DNA of 64,000 bases from Flavobacterium sp. LC2016-13 (GCF_009707955.1 NZ_WMDQ01000002.1:620001-684000); one strand, 5' to 3'. Counted from the first letter of the stretch, positions 44,372 to 54,043 are shown. Program-made: numbers and translations. The notes: a model not told the origin generated them from the letters alone.

Positions 44372-45940
44372 ATGAAAAATTTAAAAATAAATAATCGATT
44401 TACTGCTGAATTACCTGCTGATCCTAACGAAACCAATGAAATTCGTCAGGTATCAAATGCTGTTTTTTCTTATGTAAATCCAACAGAACCAAAAAATCCG
44501 AAGTTAATTCATGCTTCAAAAGAAGTAGCCGAATTAATTGGAATTTCAGAAGATGAAATTCAGTCTGAATCTTTTTTAAATGTTTTTTCAGGAAAAGAAA
44601 TTCTTCCTGAAACTCGCCCGTATGCAATGTGTTATGCAGGACATCAATTTGGAAACTGGGCAGGACAATTAGGTGATGGCCGCGCCATTAACTTAACAGA
44701 AGTTGAACATAATAATGCTTTTTTTACGCTGCAATTAAAAGGCGCCGGAAAAACTCCTTACTCAAGAACTGCAGATGGTTTAGCGGTTCTACGTTCTTCC
44801 ATAAGAGAATATTTGTGTGCCGAAGCTATGTATTATTTGGGCGTTCCTACTACCCGATCACTTTCTTTAATGCTGTCTGGCGATGAAGTTTTGCGTGATA
44901 TTTTATACAACGGAAATCCTGCTTACGAAAAAGGAGCCATTGTTTGTCGAGTTGCTCCATCGTTTATTCGTTTTGGAAGTTTTGAAATGCTTACTGCCCG
45001 AAATGAACTTAAAAATCTAAAAGAATTTGTAGAATATAATATCAAGCACTATTTCCCGGAAATTAAAGGCGAACCAAAAGAACAATATTTACAGTTCTTT
45101 AAATCGGTGGCGGACAAAACACGCGAAATGATTTTACATTGGCAAAGAGTGGGTTTTGTACATGGTGTCATGAATACTGATAATATGTCTATTCACGGAA
45201 TCACAATTGATTACGGCCCATACGGTTGGTTAGAAAACTATGATCCTAATTGGACTCCGAATACAACTGATAGCCAAAACAGAAGATATCGTTTTGGGAA
45301 TCAACCTCAGGTTGCGCAATGGAATTTGTATCAATTAGCAAATGCACTTTATCCTTTACTTAATGAAGCTGAACCTCTGGAAAAAATCTTAGAAACATTT
45401 ATTGCTGATTTTGATTCAGATTATAAAACAATGTTTTTAAGTAAATTAGGTTTATTTACTTCAACTGAAGCTGATGGTAAATTAATTACTGGTTTAGAAA
45501 CTATTTTGCAATTATCTGAAACTGATATGACGATCTTTTTTAGAAATTTAAATAGAATAAAAAAGACTGATTCTGCAAAAGATGCCATCGAAAAAATTCG
45601 TGATGCTTTCTATATTCCAGAAGAAATTTCAGGAGATATTTTAGATTCGTGGACAAAGTGGTTTTCGGTTTACATCGAAAGATTAAACACAGAAGAGCTT
45701 TCAGATGAAAATCGTGCAGAAAAAATGAATACCATAAATCCGAAATATGTATTGCGAAATTATATGGCACAATTAGCAATCGATGCCGCAGATCAAGGCG
45801 ATTATTCATTAATAGATGAACTATTTCTGCTTTTGCAAAAGCCATACGACCAACAACCAGAATCAGAAAAATGGTTTGCAAAACGACCAGATTGGGCACG
45901 TTCTAAAGTGGGGTGTTCAATGCTTTCTTGTAGTTCTTAA
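44372..45940 (+). CDS. selO: protein adenylyltransferase SelO-like
   Basis: This is 522 residues from the ATG at 44372; the GTG at 44351 lies in a repeat and is unlikely. SelO is a pseudokinase-fold enzyme that AMPylates proteins. Motifs are YAMCYAGHQFGNWAGQLGDGRAI, GAGKTPYSRTADGLAVLRSS, VHGVMNTDNMSIHGITIDYGP (catalytic and metal-binding Asp) and the C-terminal CSMLSCSS, whose Cys replaces the selenocysteine of eukaryotic SelO. The reaction is assigned from family knowledge. Confidence 0.9.
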   Translation: MKNLKINNRFTAELPADPNETNEIRQVSNAVFSYVNPTEPKNPKLIHASKEVAELIGISEDEIQSESFLNVFSGKEILPETRPYAMCYAGHQFGNWAGQLGDGRAINLTEVEHNNAFFTLQLKGAGKTPYSRTADGLAVLRSSIREYLCAEAMYYLGVPTTRSLSLMLSGDEVLRDILYNGNPAYEKGAIVCRVAPSFIRFGSFEMLTARNELKNLKEFVEYNIKHYFPEIKGEPKEQYLQFFKSVADKTREMILHWQRVGFVHGVMNTDNMSIHGITIDYGPYGWLENYDPNWTPNTTDSQNRRYRFGNQPQVAQWNLYQLANALYPLLNEAEPLEKILETFIADFDSDYKTMFLSKLGLFTSTEADGKLITGLETILQLSETDMTIFFRNLNRIKKTDSAKDAIEKIRDAFYIPEEISGDILDSWTKWFSVYIERLNTEELSDENRAEKMNTINPKYVLRNYMAQLAIDAADQGDYSLIDELFLLLQKPYDQQPESEKWFAKRPDWARSKVGCSMLSCSS

Positions 45941-45948
45941 CAATATTT

Positions 45949-46078
45949 TTTGCCACAAATTTCACGAATTTACACAATTTTTTTATTGATAATAAATGTC
46001 ACATTGAGCGAAGTCGAAATGCACACAAAGTGTTCTCGACTTCGCTCGAACTGACAACAAAATTCGTGGCGAAAATTT
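45949..46078. repeat. nested inverted repeat, family C
   Basis: Outer ATTTTTTGCCACAAATTTCACGAA-like sequence with AAATTCGTGGCGAAAATTTTT. The inner stem is GAGCGAAGTCGA (46006-46017) and TCGACTTCGCTC (46036-46047) with TGTCA/TGACA ends. A half-copy, TTCGACTCCGCTCAGAATGACA-like, is at 53288-53309. It lies between the convergent selO and ypdA genes. Confidence 0.8.
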
Positions 46079-47047
46079 TTATTTCGAAGTAATATAATCT
46101 ACAATCATACTAGCGTGAACGCGTGAATTTTCTATAAACCATTTGTGTGTTTGCATTCCACCACAAACTACACCGGCCAAAAATAAACCTTCAATATTTG
46201 TTTCCATTGTTTCCGGATTATACGTTGGCGTTTTTAGTTCATCATCAGAAAGTTGAATACCCATTTTTTCAAGGAAAGTCAAATCTGGTTTGTAACCGGT
46301 TAGAGCCAGAACAAAATCATTTTCTATCGTAACTTTTCCTTCGGGAGTTTCAATTTCAACTTCATTTTCTCGAATCTCAGTAATATTCGATTCAAAATAA
46401 GCTCTGATACTTCCCTCTTCAATTCGGTTTTCAATATCGGGTTTTACCCAATATTTTACTCGTTTATTGATCTCGTTTTTGCGAATAACCATTGTAACGT
46501 TAGCTCCTTTTCTCCAACACTCTAACGCTGCATCGACAGAAGAATTATTGGCACCAACAACCAAAATATTCCTAAAAGCATATTCGTGTGCTTCTTTGTA
46601 ATAATGACGAACTTTTGGCAATTCCTCTCCTTTTATGTTCATTTCAATCGGAATATCATAAAATCCGGTTGCTATAATTACGTTTTTTGATTCGTAAATA
46701 GCTTTGTCTGTCGCAATTTTAAATAAGTTGTTGTCTAATTTCTGGACCTGATTTACTTTTTCAAATAAATTGATCGAAAAATTAAAATAACAGTGAATGT
46801 TTCGATAATATTCTAAAGCTTCCTGACGACCTGGTTTTGATGCCAGGCAATTAAAGGGAATGTTTCCAATTTCAAGTCTTTCGGCTGTTGAGAAAAAAGT
46901 CATGTATAACGGGTAATTAAAAATACTATTTACAATCGCACCTTTTTCTATAATTAAATAACGTAAGTTTTTCTTTTGAGCTTCAATTGCACAGGCAAGT
47001 CCAATTGGTCCGCCTCCAACAATAATTAAATCGTATTGATCTGTCAT
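46079..47047 (-). CDS. ypdA: YpdA family putative bacillithiol-disulfide reductase
   Basis: This 322-residue FAD/NAD(P)H flavoprotein has VGGGPIGLACAIEAQ (about 10-24) for FAD, a second Rossmann motif VVGANNSSVDAALECWRKGA (about 163-182) for NAD(P)H, and a C-terminal GVVCGGMQTHKWF that holds the active-site cysteine of the family. YpdA reduces bacillithiol disulfide in low-GC organisms; bacillithiol is also made in Flavobacteriaceae. A CYTH gene precedes it, stopping 4 nt before its start. Confidence 0.9.
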   Translation of the reverse strand: MTDQYDLIIVGGGPIGLACAIEAQKKNLRYLIIEKGAIVNSIFNYPLYMTFFSTAERLEIGNIPFNCLASKPGRQEALEYYRNIHCYFNFSINLFEKVNQVQKLDNNLFKIATDKAIYESKNVIIATGFYDIPIEMNIKGEELPKVRHYYKEAHEYAFRNILVVGANNSSVDAALECWRKGANVTMVIRKNEINKRVKYWVKPDIENRIEEGSIRAYFESNITEIRENEVEIETPEGKVTIENDFVLALTGYKPDLTFLEKMGIQLSDDELKTPTYNPETMETNIEGLFLAGVVCGGMQTHKWFIENSRVHASMIVDYITSK

Positions 47048-47051
47048 AAAT

Positions 47052-47528
47052 CTATTCTTTTCCCCAATATTTAAAAGGATTTTTACTTAAATATGCGTTG
47101 TAATATCGTTCATCATTAGTTACTTCTTCTCCCAGCCAATCCGGTTTTTCAAAAGTATCTGTTTCTGATTTCAACTCAATTTCAGCCATAATTAATCCTT
47201 CATTTTCTCCATAAAATTCATCTACTTCAAAAACATGATCTCCGGATTTTATTTCAAAACGAGTTTTTTCAATTTTACCTTTCTCGCAAAGTTTAAGCAA
47301 TTCCAGCGCTTCATCAATCGGAATTTCATTTTCCCATTCAAAACGCGACATTCCGCCATGGTGGCCAATTCCTTTTATGGTCAAAAAACCTCTTTCTCCT
47401 TTAATTCTAACACGAACTGTTCTTTCAGGAAGTGAGCTTAAATATCCCTGAGCAATTTTATTTTGAGTAAAAGCCTGTTCTTTAAAATTATCTGATTTTA
47501 CAAGAAACTTTCTTTCAATTTCAATCAT
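47052..47528 (-). CDS. CYTH domain protein
   Basis: This 158-residue CYTH-fold protein has the defining EIERK motif (residues 3-7) and alternating acidic/basic strands such as RVRIKGERGFLTIKGIG. It forms a beta barrel binding triphosphate and metal, so it could be a thiamine- or inorganic-triphosphatase or adenylate-cyclase-like enzyme. The reaction is not predictable. Its stop is 4 nt from the ypdA start, so the two are co-transcribed. Confidence 0.9.
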   Translation of the reverse strand: MIEIERKFLVKSDNFKEQAFTQNKIAQGYLSSLPERTVRVRIKGERGFLTIKGIGHHGGMSRFEWENEIPIDEALELLKLCEKGKIEKTRFEIKSGDHVFEVDEFYGENEGLIMAEIELKSETDTFEKPDWLGEEVTNDERYYNAYLSKNPFKYWGKE

Positions 47529-47726
47529 TTTAATTTATAAATTAATTTATAATGCAAGTTACTCAATTTAATTCAGTCTTAAGATTGAGAATTCTAATAA
47601 CTTCTCTTTACATATCAAAAACATAATTACTTAATAACCAAACTATTAACTATTAAATATTTAGATAAATCGCTATTCTGTATTTATTTTTTTGTTAAAT
47701 TTGATATAATCTTAACTTCAATACTT

Positions 47727-48638
47727 ATGTCTAAAAAAGCGCTCTATCTATTAGGCATTGCTATAACCATTATTTTAGGTACGTTTTTGTATATAAAATT
47801 TTGTTGCAATTGCAGTATGAATACACCAGTAGTTGATACTCAAAAAGATTCGACTGTAGTGGTAAAGGAAACAAAATGGGTTCCTTTTGTTCTTAGTGGT
47901 TCAGGAATTGATTATCATACCAATGATAATATCAAGTTCTTAAAAAATAGTCCATCGATTATTGTTCCTGTAAGTGATTCTGTGACTATTGGAATTGAAA
48001 ATCTTAAATCATTTTTAATAGCAAATCCTAAGCAAAAAGTAACAATTACCGGTTATGCAACTTCTGATGAAACCAATACAACTAAATTCGAGAATCTTGG
48101 TCTTGCAAGGGCAAATGAGGTTAAAAATTATTTTGTTTCTAAAGGTTTATCAGGAAATCAATTTGATGCAAAAGGTGAGATTATCGATAAATGGAAATCA
48201 AATTCAGACACGCTTATAGGTCCGGTTGAATATCAATTTGCGACTTTGGATACGACGGCAATCGCTAATGATGAATGGAGTATTTTGAAGGAAAAAATTA
48301 ACTCTGATGCATTGATTCTTCATTTTAATACCAATAAAGCCAGTGACAAAACTAGCGCTGATGAAAAACAAAAAATAAGCGAAATTGTTAAGTATTCAGA
48401 GCATGTAAAAGATGCAACAATTTTGATTGTTGGCCATACTGACAATGTTGGAAATAGAGATGCAAATATTGTTTTGGGGCAAAAACGTGCTGAATTTGCA
48501 AAAAACTATTTGACCAAAAATGGTATTGACGGATCTCATATCATAACAGAATCAAAAGGGCCAGATGAACCAATTGGAGATAATACAACTACTGAAGGTA
48601 AAGCGAGTAATCGAAGAACAGTAATTACAATCAAATAA
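47727..48638 (+). CDS. tandem OmpA-like domain protein
   Basis: This 303-residue protein has a single N-terminal hydrophobic anchor (about 5-25; LYLLGIAITIILGTFLYIKF). Two OmpA-like units follow. The first (about 60-170) has a degenerate YATSDETNTTKFENLGLARANEV. The second (about 195-303) is the full peptidoglycan-binding type with HFNTNK, VGHTDNVGNRDANIVLGQKRAE and ASNRRTVI. It probably anchors to the cell wall. A partner gene follows 20 nt downstream. Confidence 0.85.
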   Translation: MSKKALYLLGIAITIILGTFLYIKFCCNCSMNTPVVDTQKDSTVVVKETKWVPFVLSGSGIDYHTNDNIKFLKNSPSIIVPVSDSVTIGIENLKSFLIANPKQKVTITGYATSDETNTTKFENLGLARANEVKNYFVSKGLSGNQFDAKGEIIDKWKSNSDTLIGPVEYQFATLDTTAIANDEWSILKEKINSDALILHFNTNKASDKTSADEKQKISEIVKYSEHVKDATILIVGHTDNVGNRDANIVLGQKRAEFAKNYLTKNGIDGSHIITESKGPDEPIGDNTTTEGKASNRRTVITIK

Positions 48639-48658
48639 TTAATCAAAAATATACTATT

Positions 48659-49207
48659 ATGAATATACCTTGTATTTTAATACCTGTGCTAGTGGGATTA
48701 ATCTGTGGAATTTTAGGTTACTTACTAGGAAAATTGAATTCAAAAAATGATGATTCGCTTGCATTGGCTTTACAATCTGATTTAGATCTCTGCAAAGACA
48801 ATACGAAGCGCTTAAATACAAAAATAGCATCGTTAGAGGCTGAATTAGAAGCAAAAGCAAATACTTCTGCACCACAATCTTTTAAAGCAAATGTACCGCC
48901 ATCAATTTTATTTGACGCTGAATTAGCGAAATTAGTTTATGGAAAAAAAATAGGAAATAATGATTTGAAAATTGTTGAAGGTATTGGCCCAAAAATAGAA
49001 GCTTTGTTTAATGCTGCCGGAATCAATACCTGGAAAGAATTATCTGACGCATCAATAGAAAAGCTGCAAGCAATTTTGGATGCCGGAGGAGAAAATTATG
49101 CAATTCATAATCCGAGTACCTGGGCAAAACAGGGATTATTGGCTTATGAAGGCAGATGGCAGGAATTAAAAGACTGGCAGGCAGGAATGACTGGAGGGAA
49201 AGAGTAA
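48659..49207 (+). CDS. membrane-anchored helix-hairpin-helix protein
   Basis: This 182-residue protein has a membrane segment at 3-26 (PCILIPVLVGLICGILGYLL), a short coiled-coil stretch (about 45-70), and a C-terminal helix-hairpin-helix module: NDLKIVEGIGPKIEALFNAAGI, then TWAKQGLLAYEGRWQELKDW. It is similar to the HhH domains that follow OmpA-type genes. It is 20 nt after the OmpA gene. A DNA- or nucleotide-binding role is possible but unproven. Confidence 0.78.
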   Translation: MNIPCILIPVLVGLICGILGYLLGKLNSKNDDSLALALQSDLDLCKDNTKRLNTKIASLEAELEAKANTSAPQSFKANVPPSILFDAELAKLVYGKKIGNNDLKIVEGIGPKIEALFNAAGINTWKELSDASIEKLQAILDAGGENYAIHNPSTWAKQGLLAYEGRWQELKDWQAGMTGGKE

Positions 49208-49210
49208 GGA

Positions 49211-49294
49211 GAAAGGTTCAAAGGTGCAGAGTTACAGAGGTTCATAGGTTTTTAATACTTTGTCCCTTTGTAACTCTGCACCTTTGAACCTTTG
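49211..49294. repeat. long inverted repeat hairpin, family D
   Basis: Perfect 25-bp arms AAAGGTTCAAAGGTGCAGAG... (49212-49236) and its complement (49269-49293), in the gap between the HhH gene and convergent menC. It probably terminates both. Confidence 0.88.
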
Positions 49295-49299
49295 TAACT

Positions 49300-50343
49300 T
49301 TAATTATCAAGAAAATCTGAATTCCAATTTTTAGATGTATTGTACCATAATTGTCCTTTTGAGACTTCTAGCGGGCAATCAAAATTATTGGTATAAAGTG
49401 CTCCCGTTCCTAAACCTTGCGGCATTTCAGAATTTTGCAAAAATGTCCATTGTGCAATAGCATTCAAGCCAATATTACTTTCTAATGCAGATGTAATCCA
49501 CCAACCAATATTATATTTATCGGCCAAAGTAATCCATTCCTGCGTTCCTCTAAAACCTCCTATAAAACTTGGTTTCAGAATAATGTATTGTGGTTTAATT
49601 TGTTGCAATAATTTTTCTTTTTCTTCTAATGAAAATACACCAATTAGTTCTTCATCTAAAGCAATAGGAAATGGTGTTGTTTCGCATAAACTTTTCATTG
49701 CTTCAATGTTTCCTTTTTTAATAGGCTGTTCAATACTATGAAGTTGAAATTGATTGAGTTGATTTAATTTATCTAAAGCTTCATTTAAAGCAAATGCGCC
49801 ATTGGCATCTACTCTGATTTCGATTTGTTCAGCAGAAAAATGACTTCGGATAAATTGCAATAATTCTAATTCTTTTTGAAAATCAATTGCGCCAATTTTC
49901 AATTTTATGCATTTAAATCCTTCGGCTAATTTTTCTTCGATTTGTTGTTTCATGAAGGAAGATTCTCCCATCCAAACTAAACCATTTATTACAATTGACT
50001 TAGAATTATTGGTAAAATCAGAAGGAAATAATAGATATGGATTTTCACTTTTTAATGATAAAAAGGCCATTTCTATTCCAAATTGTATCGATGGGAATTC
50101 TAATAAAGATTCCCAAAGCGCGGTTTCTCCCAAATGAATATTTTCGCAAGTCCATTTAAGTTTTTGCTCATAATCATCTCTGTCATCTGCACTTAAACCA
50201 CGCAAAATGCCACACTCACCTATTCCTTTTTTGCCATCTTTTTCAAGAACGATAAACCAGGTTTCTTTTTCGGTCATAATGCCACGAGAAGTCCCGGACG
50301 GGCGTTTAAATTCGAGCATGTATTTATGATAGGTCGCTTTCAT
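49300..50343 (-). CDS. menC: o-succinylbenzoate synthase
   Basis: This 347-residue enolase-superfamily enzyme dehydrates SHCHC to o-succinylbenzoate in menaquinone synthesis. It has the KLK motif in IKLKIGA (about 165-171), metal ligands in IRVDANGAF, SIEQPI and ALDEEL, and the second acid/base lysine in IILKPSFIGG. MenC sequences diverge strongly, and the context with menA, menB and menD supports the call. A dipeptide epimerase is a less likely alternative. Confidence 0.88.
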   Translation of the reverse strand: MKATYHKYMLEFKRPSGTSRGIMTEKETWFIVLEKDGKKGIGECGILRGLSADDRDDYEQKLKWTCENIHLGETALWESLLEFPSIQFGIEMAFLSLKSENPYLLFPSDFTNNSKSIVINGLVWMGESSFMKQQIEEKLAEGFKCIKLKIGAIDFQKELELLQFIRSHFSAEQIEIRVDANGAFALNEALDKLNQLNQFQLHSIEQPIKKGNIEAMKSLCETTPFPIALDEELIGVFSLEEKEKLLQQIKPQYIILKPSFIGGFRGTQEWITLADKYNIGWWITSALESNIGLNAIAQWTFLQNSEMPQGLGTGALYTNNFDCPLEVSKGQLWYNTSKNWNSDFLDN

Positions 50344-50426
50344 AGAAATGTTTTTTCACCATATAAGTAATATAAGAAAGTTTAAAATTGAAGTAAAAGT
50401 TTAATGAACTTATATGGTAAAAAGAT

Positions 50427-51629
50427 TTAGTTAAAAAGATTTAAAACGCGTTCAAAATCTTTTGATGGTAATCCTGCTTTTTGAAAAACAGCAAAATCTT
50501 GTTTTGTTTTATCGGTCCAGCTCAAACTATCGGTAACATTTTGAGTCTGGTATTTTTTATAGATTGCTTTTGCTTCGCTATAATCATCGCTCATCAAATA
50601 AACATGCGCTAAATTAAGTTTGACAAGTAGTTCAGTATCGTCAAGCTTTTCACCTTCTTTTAGAGATTTAATTGCTTTGGCGTATTGTTTGGTTAAAATA
50701 TAGCAATAACCAATTGAACTGTAATCAATTGCTGTAGCTTTTCCGTCATTAATTATGGTGTTTAATTTTGGAATTGCTTCGTTGTATTTTTGCAAGTTTA
50801 TTAAAGTTGAAGCTTGTGTTCTTAAATCATTATAAACGTTTTTAGAAATATCAGCATCGTTATAACAAAGGTTTCCGAAATCTTTGTAGACTTTATTTTT
50901 TTCGATTGGCAATAATTTCTGAAACTCTGTATAACGGTATTGTTTCATGATTTTTTCTAAAATACAAACACAGAAATCATCAGAATTGGCCATTTTTTGC
51001 GCCATTGTTGATGTTTTGCACAAACTGATAATTTCATTTTTATTATCCTGATTCCAACCACGATTTAGTTTTGTATCAACCCAAGGCACAACTTCTAAAA
51101 CAATTTTCTGGCTTAAAACCCAGTTTTTGCTATGAAATCCAAAATATATGGTGCTTATATTTTGTCCTAAACAAGATGATTTATCCAGTGATAATCGTTT
51201 GGCATCTTTACTGATTGCTTCTTCTTGTGCATAACAAGCTTTATCTGTTTTACCATCATCAATATATTTTTTTACATCTTCGTTTGAAGTAAAAAGTGCA
51301 TAAGTACAACTGTCATCGCCTGAAATTTTCGACATTAAGAAAACTGCTCCGGCAGAACCCTGACTTATTCCGGTTGGATCCGGAATTGCTTTTAAAACTG
51401 AAACCAAACTGTTTGCCATTTGTTGGTTTTCATCCAAAAGTGTAATTCTATATACAATTTCAGTTGTTCCAACTGGTAAATCTTCTGTTTTTAAAGTAAT
51501 TCTATCGCGGGCGTATGCAATAATTTCTTTTGTTGTTGCACGCTCTTTATCCCAATAACCATCTTTTTGTGCAAAAGAATTGTAAGTAGAAGCTATTAAA
51601 AGGATTAAAAATATTCGTTTTAGATTCAT
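50427..51629 (-). CDS. secreted TPR-containing protein
   Basis: This 400-residue protein has a signal peptide (MNLKRIFLILLIASTYNSFAQ). The N-terminal half (about 25-240) is unrecognised and holds a few cysteines (DSCTYAL, ACYAQEE, CLGQN, FCVCI). TPR-like helices lie at about 265-390, as in TAIDYSSIGYCYILTKQYAKAIKSL and LNLAHVYLMSDDYSEAKAIY. It lies 20 nt after an S41 peptidase gene on the minus strand. Confidence 0.65.
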   Translation of the reverse strand: MNLKRIFLILLIASTYNSFAQKDGYWDKERATTKEIIAYARDRITLKTEDLPVGTTEIVYRITLLDENQQMANSLVSVLKAIPDPTGISQGSAGAVFLMSKISGDDSCTYALFTSNEDVKKYIDDGKTDKACYAQEEAISKDAKRLSLDKSSCLGQNISTIYFGFHSKNWVLSQKIVLEVVPWVDTKLNRGWNQDNKNEIISLCKTSTMAQKMANSDDFCVCILEKIMKQYRYTEFQKLLPIEKNKVYKDFGNLCYNDADISKNVYNDLRTQASTLINLQKYNEAIPKLNTIINDGKATAIDYSSIGYCYILTKQYAKAIKSLKEGEKLDDTELLVKLNLAHVYLMSDDYSEAKAIYKKYQTQNVTDSLSWTDKTKQDFAVFQKAGLPSKDFERVLNLFN

Positions 51630-51649
51630 ATTCTAAATGGATTTTAAAC

Positions 51650-53101
51650 TTAGTTTGCTTTTAATTTATTTTCTGTAAATCTAATCCATTCATAGTCAGG
51701 AATGGTTTTGTCAATATAAAAATCAGGCTGAATGCCTTTACCGTCAATTTGCATGTCTGGAATTCTAAAACTTTTGGTTAGGGAATAACCTAATTTTAAA
51801 GTTTTGCATGGAAAATCAACAAAATACATATTAGAGATATCAAGTACGCCTTCAGTAGTAGTACCAAAAAGTTTAACTTTTTTACTTTGCTTTGCAATTA
51901 ATAAAAATTCCTCTGCTGTACTGCCATTATTTTCATTAATAATAACACCAACATTTTTTGGATTTGCATAGAATAGATCCGATTTAATTTCGTCAACTAT
52001 TTGGTCTTCAATATTTATAAATTTACCAATATTTGCGTTTAATTTATCCAATCCTTTTTTTGCCCATTCTTTCTCTTCTGCTGACCAATTAGGATCTGCC
52101 ATAAAATCTTCCATTCTCTTGTTGTTTAGAGGTGTCGATAAATATTGAACGCCTACACTTCTAATTGTATTTGTATAGATGTATGGAATTATTTTTTGGA
52201 AACTGGCATCAGATCCTCCTCCATTATTTCTTATGTCAATAATTAAATTTTCTTTTGAAATTATGAGTTCATGATTGGCTGTGATGATACTATCAATTAT
52301 TTTTTTATTAGCATATTTAAATGACGGAATGCGCAATAAAACAGTTTTGTCTGAAATTTGTTTTATAAAAGGGATTTGAGCTGTCAGCGATTCAACATAA
52401 GTTTTTATGTCTGAATCATCTTCAGGATTGTTAGGAAAAATTCTTTTTAATGAAACTGATCCAAATTTTAGAAAGTTATTGCCAACAAGTTTCACGTTAT
52501 CAAACTTTTGAGCAGTATAATCGCCCATATAATAAACAGCATTATTGGTTTTATCCGGAAACTCTTTTATCTTAAATTTTACTTGATATTGTTTCCATTT
52601 GCTGTCTTTTACATCTAAAACATAACCAATATATTCATTATCTTTTTTGATAACTCCAATGGTATAAGGAGGAGAGAGCCAAATTCCTTCGAATGTTGGG
52701 TTAGAAATCTTTGCAAAATTATTTTTTAATTCTGCTTCGGTTATTTCTATTTTTTCCCATTTTGTTTCAGTTTCTGTATCACTTTTAGCAACTGCTTTTT
52801 CAGCATATTCGGGTTTTATTGCTAAAGATAAATGTGCAGGTCTAAAAAATAGCATCCAATCAAAAAGGACATTTCTACAATCAGTCAGATCTTTTATTTT
52901 TTTTACTTTTTTAATAAATAGATCATTATGATTTTGATATTCTGCTAATCCTTTTTTATCTATTACATATTGAAAACCAGCATCATTATCTTCAAAAGTT
53001 TTTTTAAGCCAGTTAAAATTATCTTCGCATGAGCATTTTTGCGCAAAGGAAGCATTTGAAACGATAATTAAAGCGAATAAAAATATTCTATTTAAATTCA
53101 T
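51650..53101 (-). CDS. secreted S41-like peptidase, Lys missing
   Basis: The ATG at 53101 is chosen over 53149 because a signal peptide begins there, giving 483 residues. It has MNLNRIFLFALIIVSNASFAQ, a large N-terminal part, and an S41 C-terminal domain with IDIRNNGGGSDASF and the nucleophile region ENNGSTAEEF. The usual GEKTxG lysine motif reads FGTTTEGVLD, with Thr where Lys is expected. It may be inactive, or a divergent S41 using a different base. A TPR gene follows. Confidence 0.75.
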   Translation of the reverse strand: MNLNRIFLFALIIVSNASFAQKCSCEDNFNWLKKTFEDNDAGFQYVIDKKGLAEYQNHNDLFIKKVKKIKDLTDCRNVLFDWMLFFRPAHLSLAIKPEYAEKAVAKSDTETETKWEKIEITEAELKNNFAKISNPTFEGIWLSPPYTIGVIKKDNEYIGYVLDVKDSKWKQYQVKFKIKEFPDKTNNAVYYMGDYTAQKFDNVKLVGNNFLKFGSVSLKRIFPNNPEDDSDIKTYVESLTAQIPFIKQISDKTVLLRIPSFKYANKKIIDSIITANHELIISKENLIIDIRNNGGGSDASFQKIIPYIYTNTIRSVGVQYLSTPLNNKRMEDFMADPNWSAEEKEWAKKGLDKLNANIGKFINIEDQIVDEIKSDLFYANPKNVGVIINENNGSTAEEFLLIAKQSKKVKLFGTTTEGVLDISNMYFVDFPCKTLKLGYSLTKSFRIPDMQIDGKGIQPDFYIDKTIPDYEWIRFTENKLKAN

Positions 53102-53186
53102 ATTTGGTTTGTTCTTTTTAGCTGGATTTTTTAGATGAGAATGACACATATTATGCCAAAAATAATTTTGTTATGAAACTGATTGC

Positions 53187-53282
53187 CCTAGCCCCGATAG
53201 AGGCGGTATCCTTTTTTAAGGCGTCCTGAAACTTCGGGATCTCGCCTTAAAAAAGATATAGCCGAAAGCGGGATTAGCTCCT
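53187..53282. repeat. hairpin repeat, family B copy 2
   Basis: The arms AGCCCCGATAGAGGCGGTATC and AGATATAGCCGAAAGCGGGATTAGC-like sequence enclose an inner stem TTTTTTAAGGCG / CGCCTTAAAAAA and a loop with CCTGAAACTTCGGGA. It shares its ends with the element at 40040-40110. Confidence 0.8.
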
Positions 53283-53336
53283 TATTCTTCGACTCCGCTC
53301 AGAATGACAAATTCATTTTGCTGAGAATAAGAATTA

Positions 53337-54014
53337 TTACAATTCTATTGATTCTCCTATTTCTAAAAGCATCAAATCTTTTCCTTTGTCAAAAAACTTA
53401 CGGATAGATTCTTCGTGATTGATTTCGATATAACCAAAAGTATCAAAATGGTAACCTAAAATTTTATCGCATTCTACAAAATCAGAAGCAATTATAGCGT
53501 CTTCAACATCCATTGTAAAATTGTTTCCGATTGGAAGGATCGCTAAATCTAATTTAGTTCTTAACGGAATCAATTTCATATCAAATGTAAGAGCGGTGTC
53601 TCCGGCAATGTAGATGTTTTTGTGTTCTCCTTCGATCACAAAACCTCCAGGATTTCCGCCATAACTTCCGTCAGGGAATGAACTTGAATGAATTGCATTT
53701 ACGTATTTTACTTTTCCAAAATCGAAATTCCAGCTTCCGCCGTGATTCATGGGATGCGCGTTAAGTCCTTGTTTTGCGTAATAGCTTGTAATTTCTGCAT
53801 TTGAAACAATTACTGCATTTGTACGAGTTGCAATAGCTTCAACGTCAAGAACGTGATCGCCATGTGCATGTGTTAGTAAAATATAATCGGCTTTTAATGT
53901 GTTTATGTCAATTGCCGCAGCTTTTGGATTTCCTGTAATAAATGGGTCAACAATGATGTGTTTTCCTCCAACTTCAATGCCTAAAGAAGCGTGTCCGTAA
54001 AATGTGATTTTCAT
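53337..54014 (-). CDS. metal-dependent hydrolase (UPF0173-type MBL fold)
   Basis: This 225-residue metallo-beta-lactamase-fold protein has LTHAHGDHVLD (H-x-H-x-D-H, about 48-58), an Asp/His near 138-147 (YIAGDTALTFDMK), and the terminal GYHFDTFG. The N-terminal FYGHASLGIEVGGKHIIVDPFITGN matches the UPF0173 family, which is widespread and of unsettled substrate. It sits between menC and menA in the menaquinone region. Confidence 0.88.
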   Translation of the reverse strand: MKITFYGHASLGIEVGGKHIIVDPFITGNPKAAAIDINTLKADYILLTHAHGDHVLDVEAIATRTNAVIVSNAEITSYYAKQGLNAHPMNHGGSWNFDFGKVKYVNAIHSSSFPDGSYGGNPGGFVIEGEHKNIYIAGDTALTFDMKLIPLRTKLDLAILPIGNNFTMDVEDAIIASDFVECDKILGYHFDTFGYIEINHEESIRKFFDKGKDLMLLEIGESIEL

Positions 54015-54043
54015 TTTTATAAATTTTAAAGTTGAACTTATTT

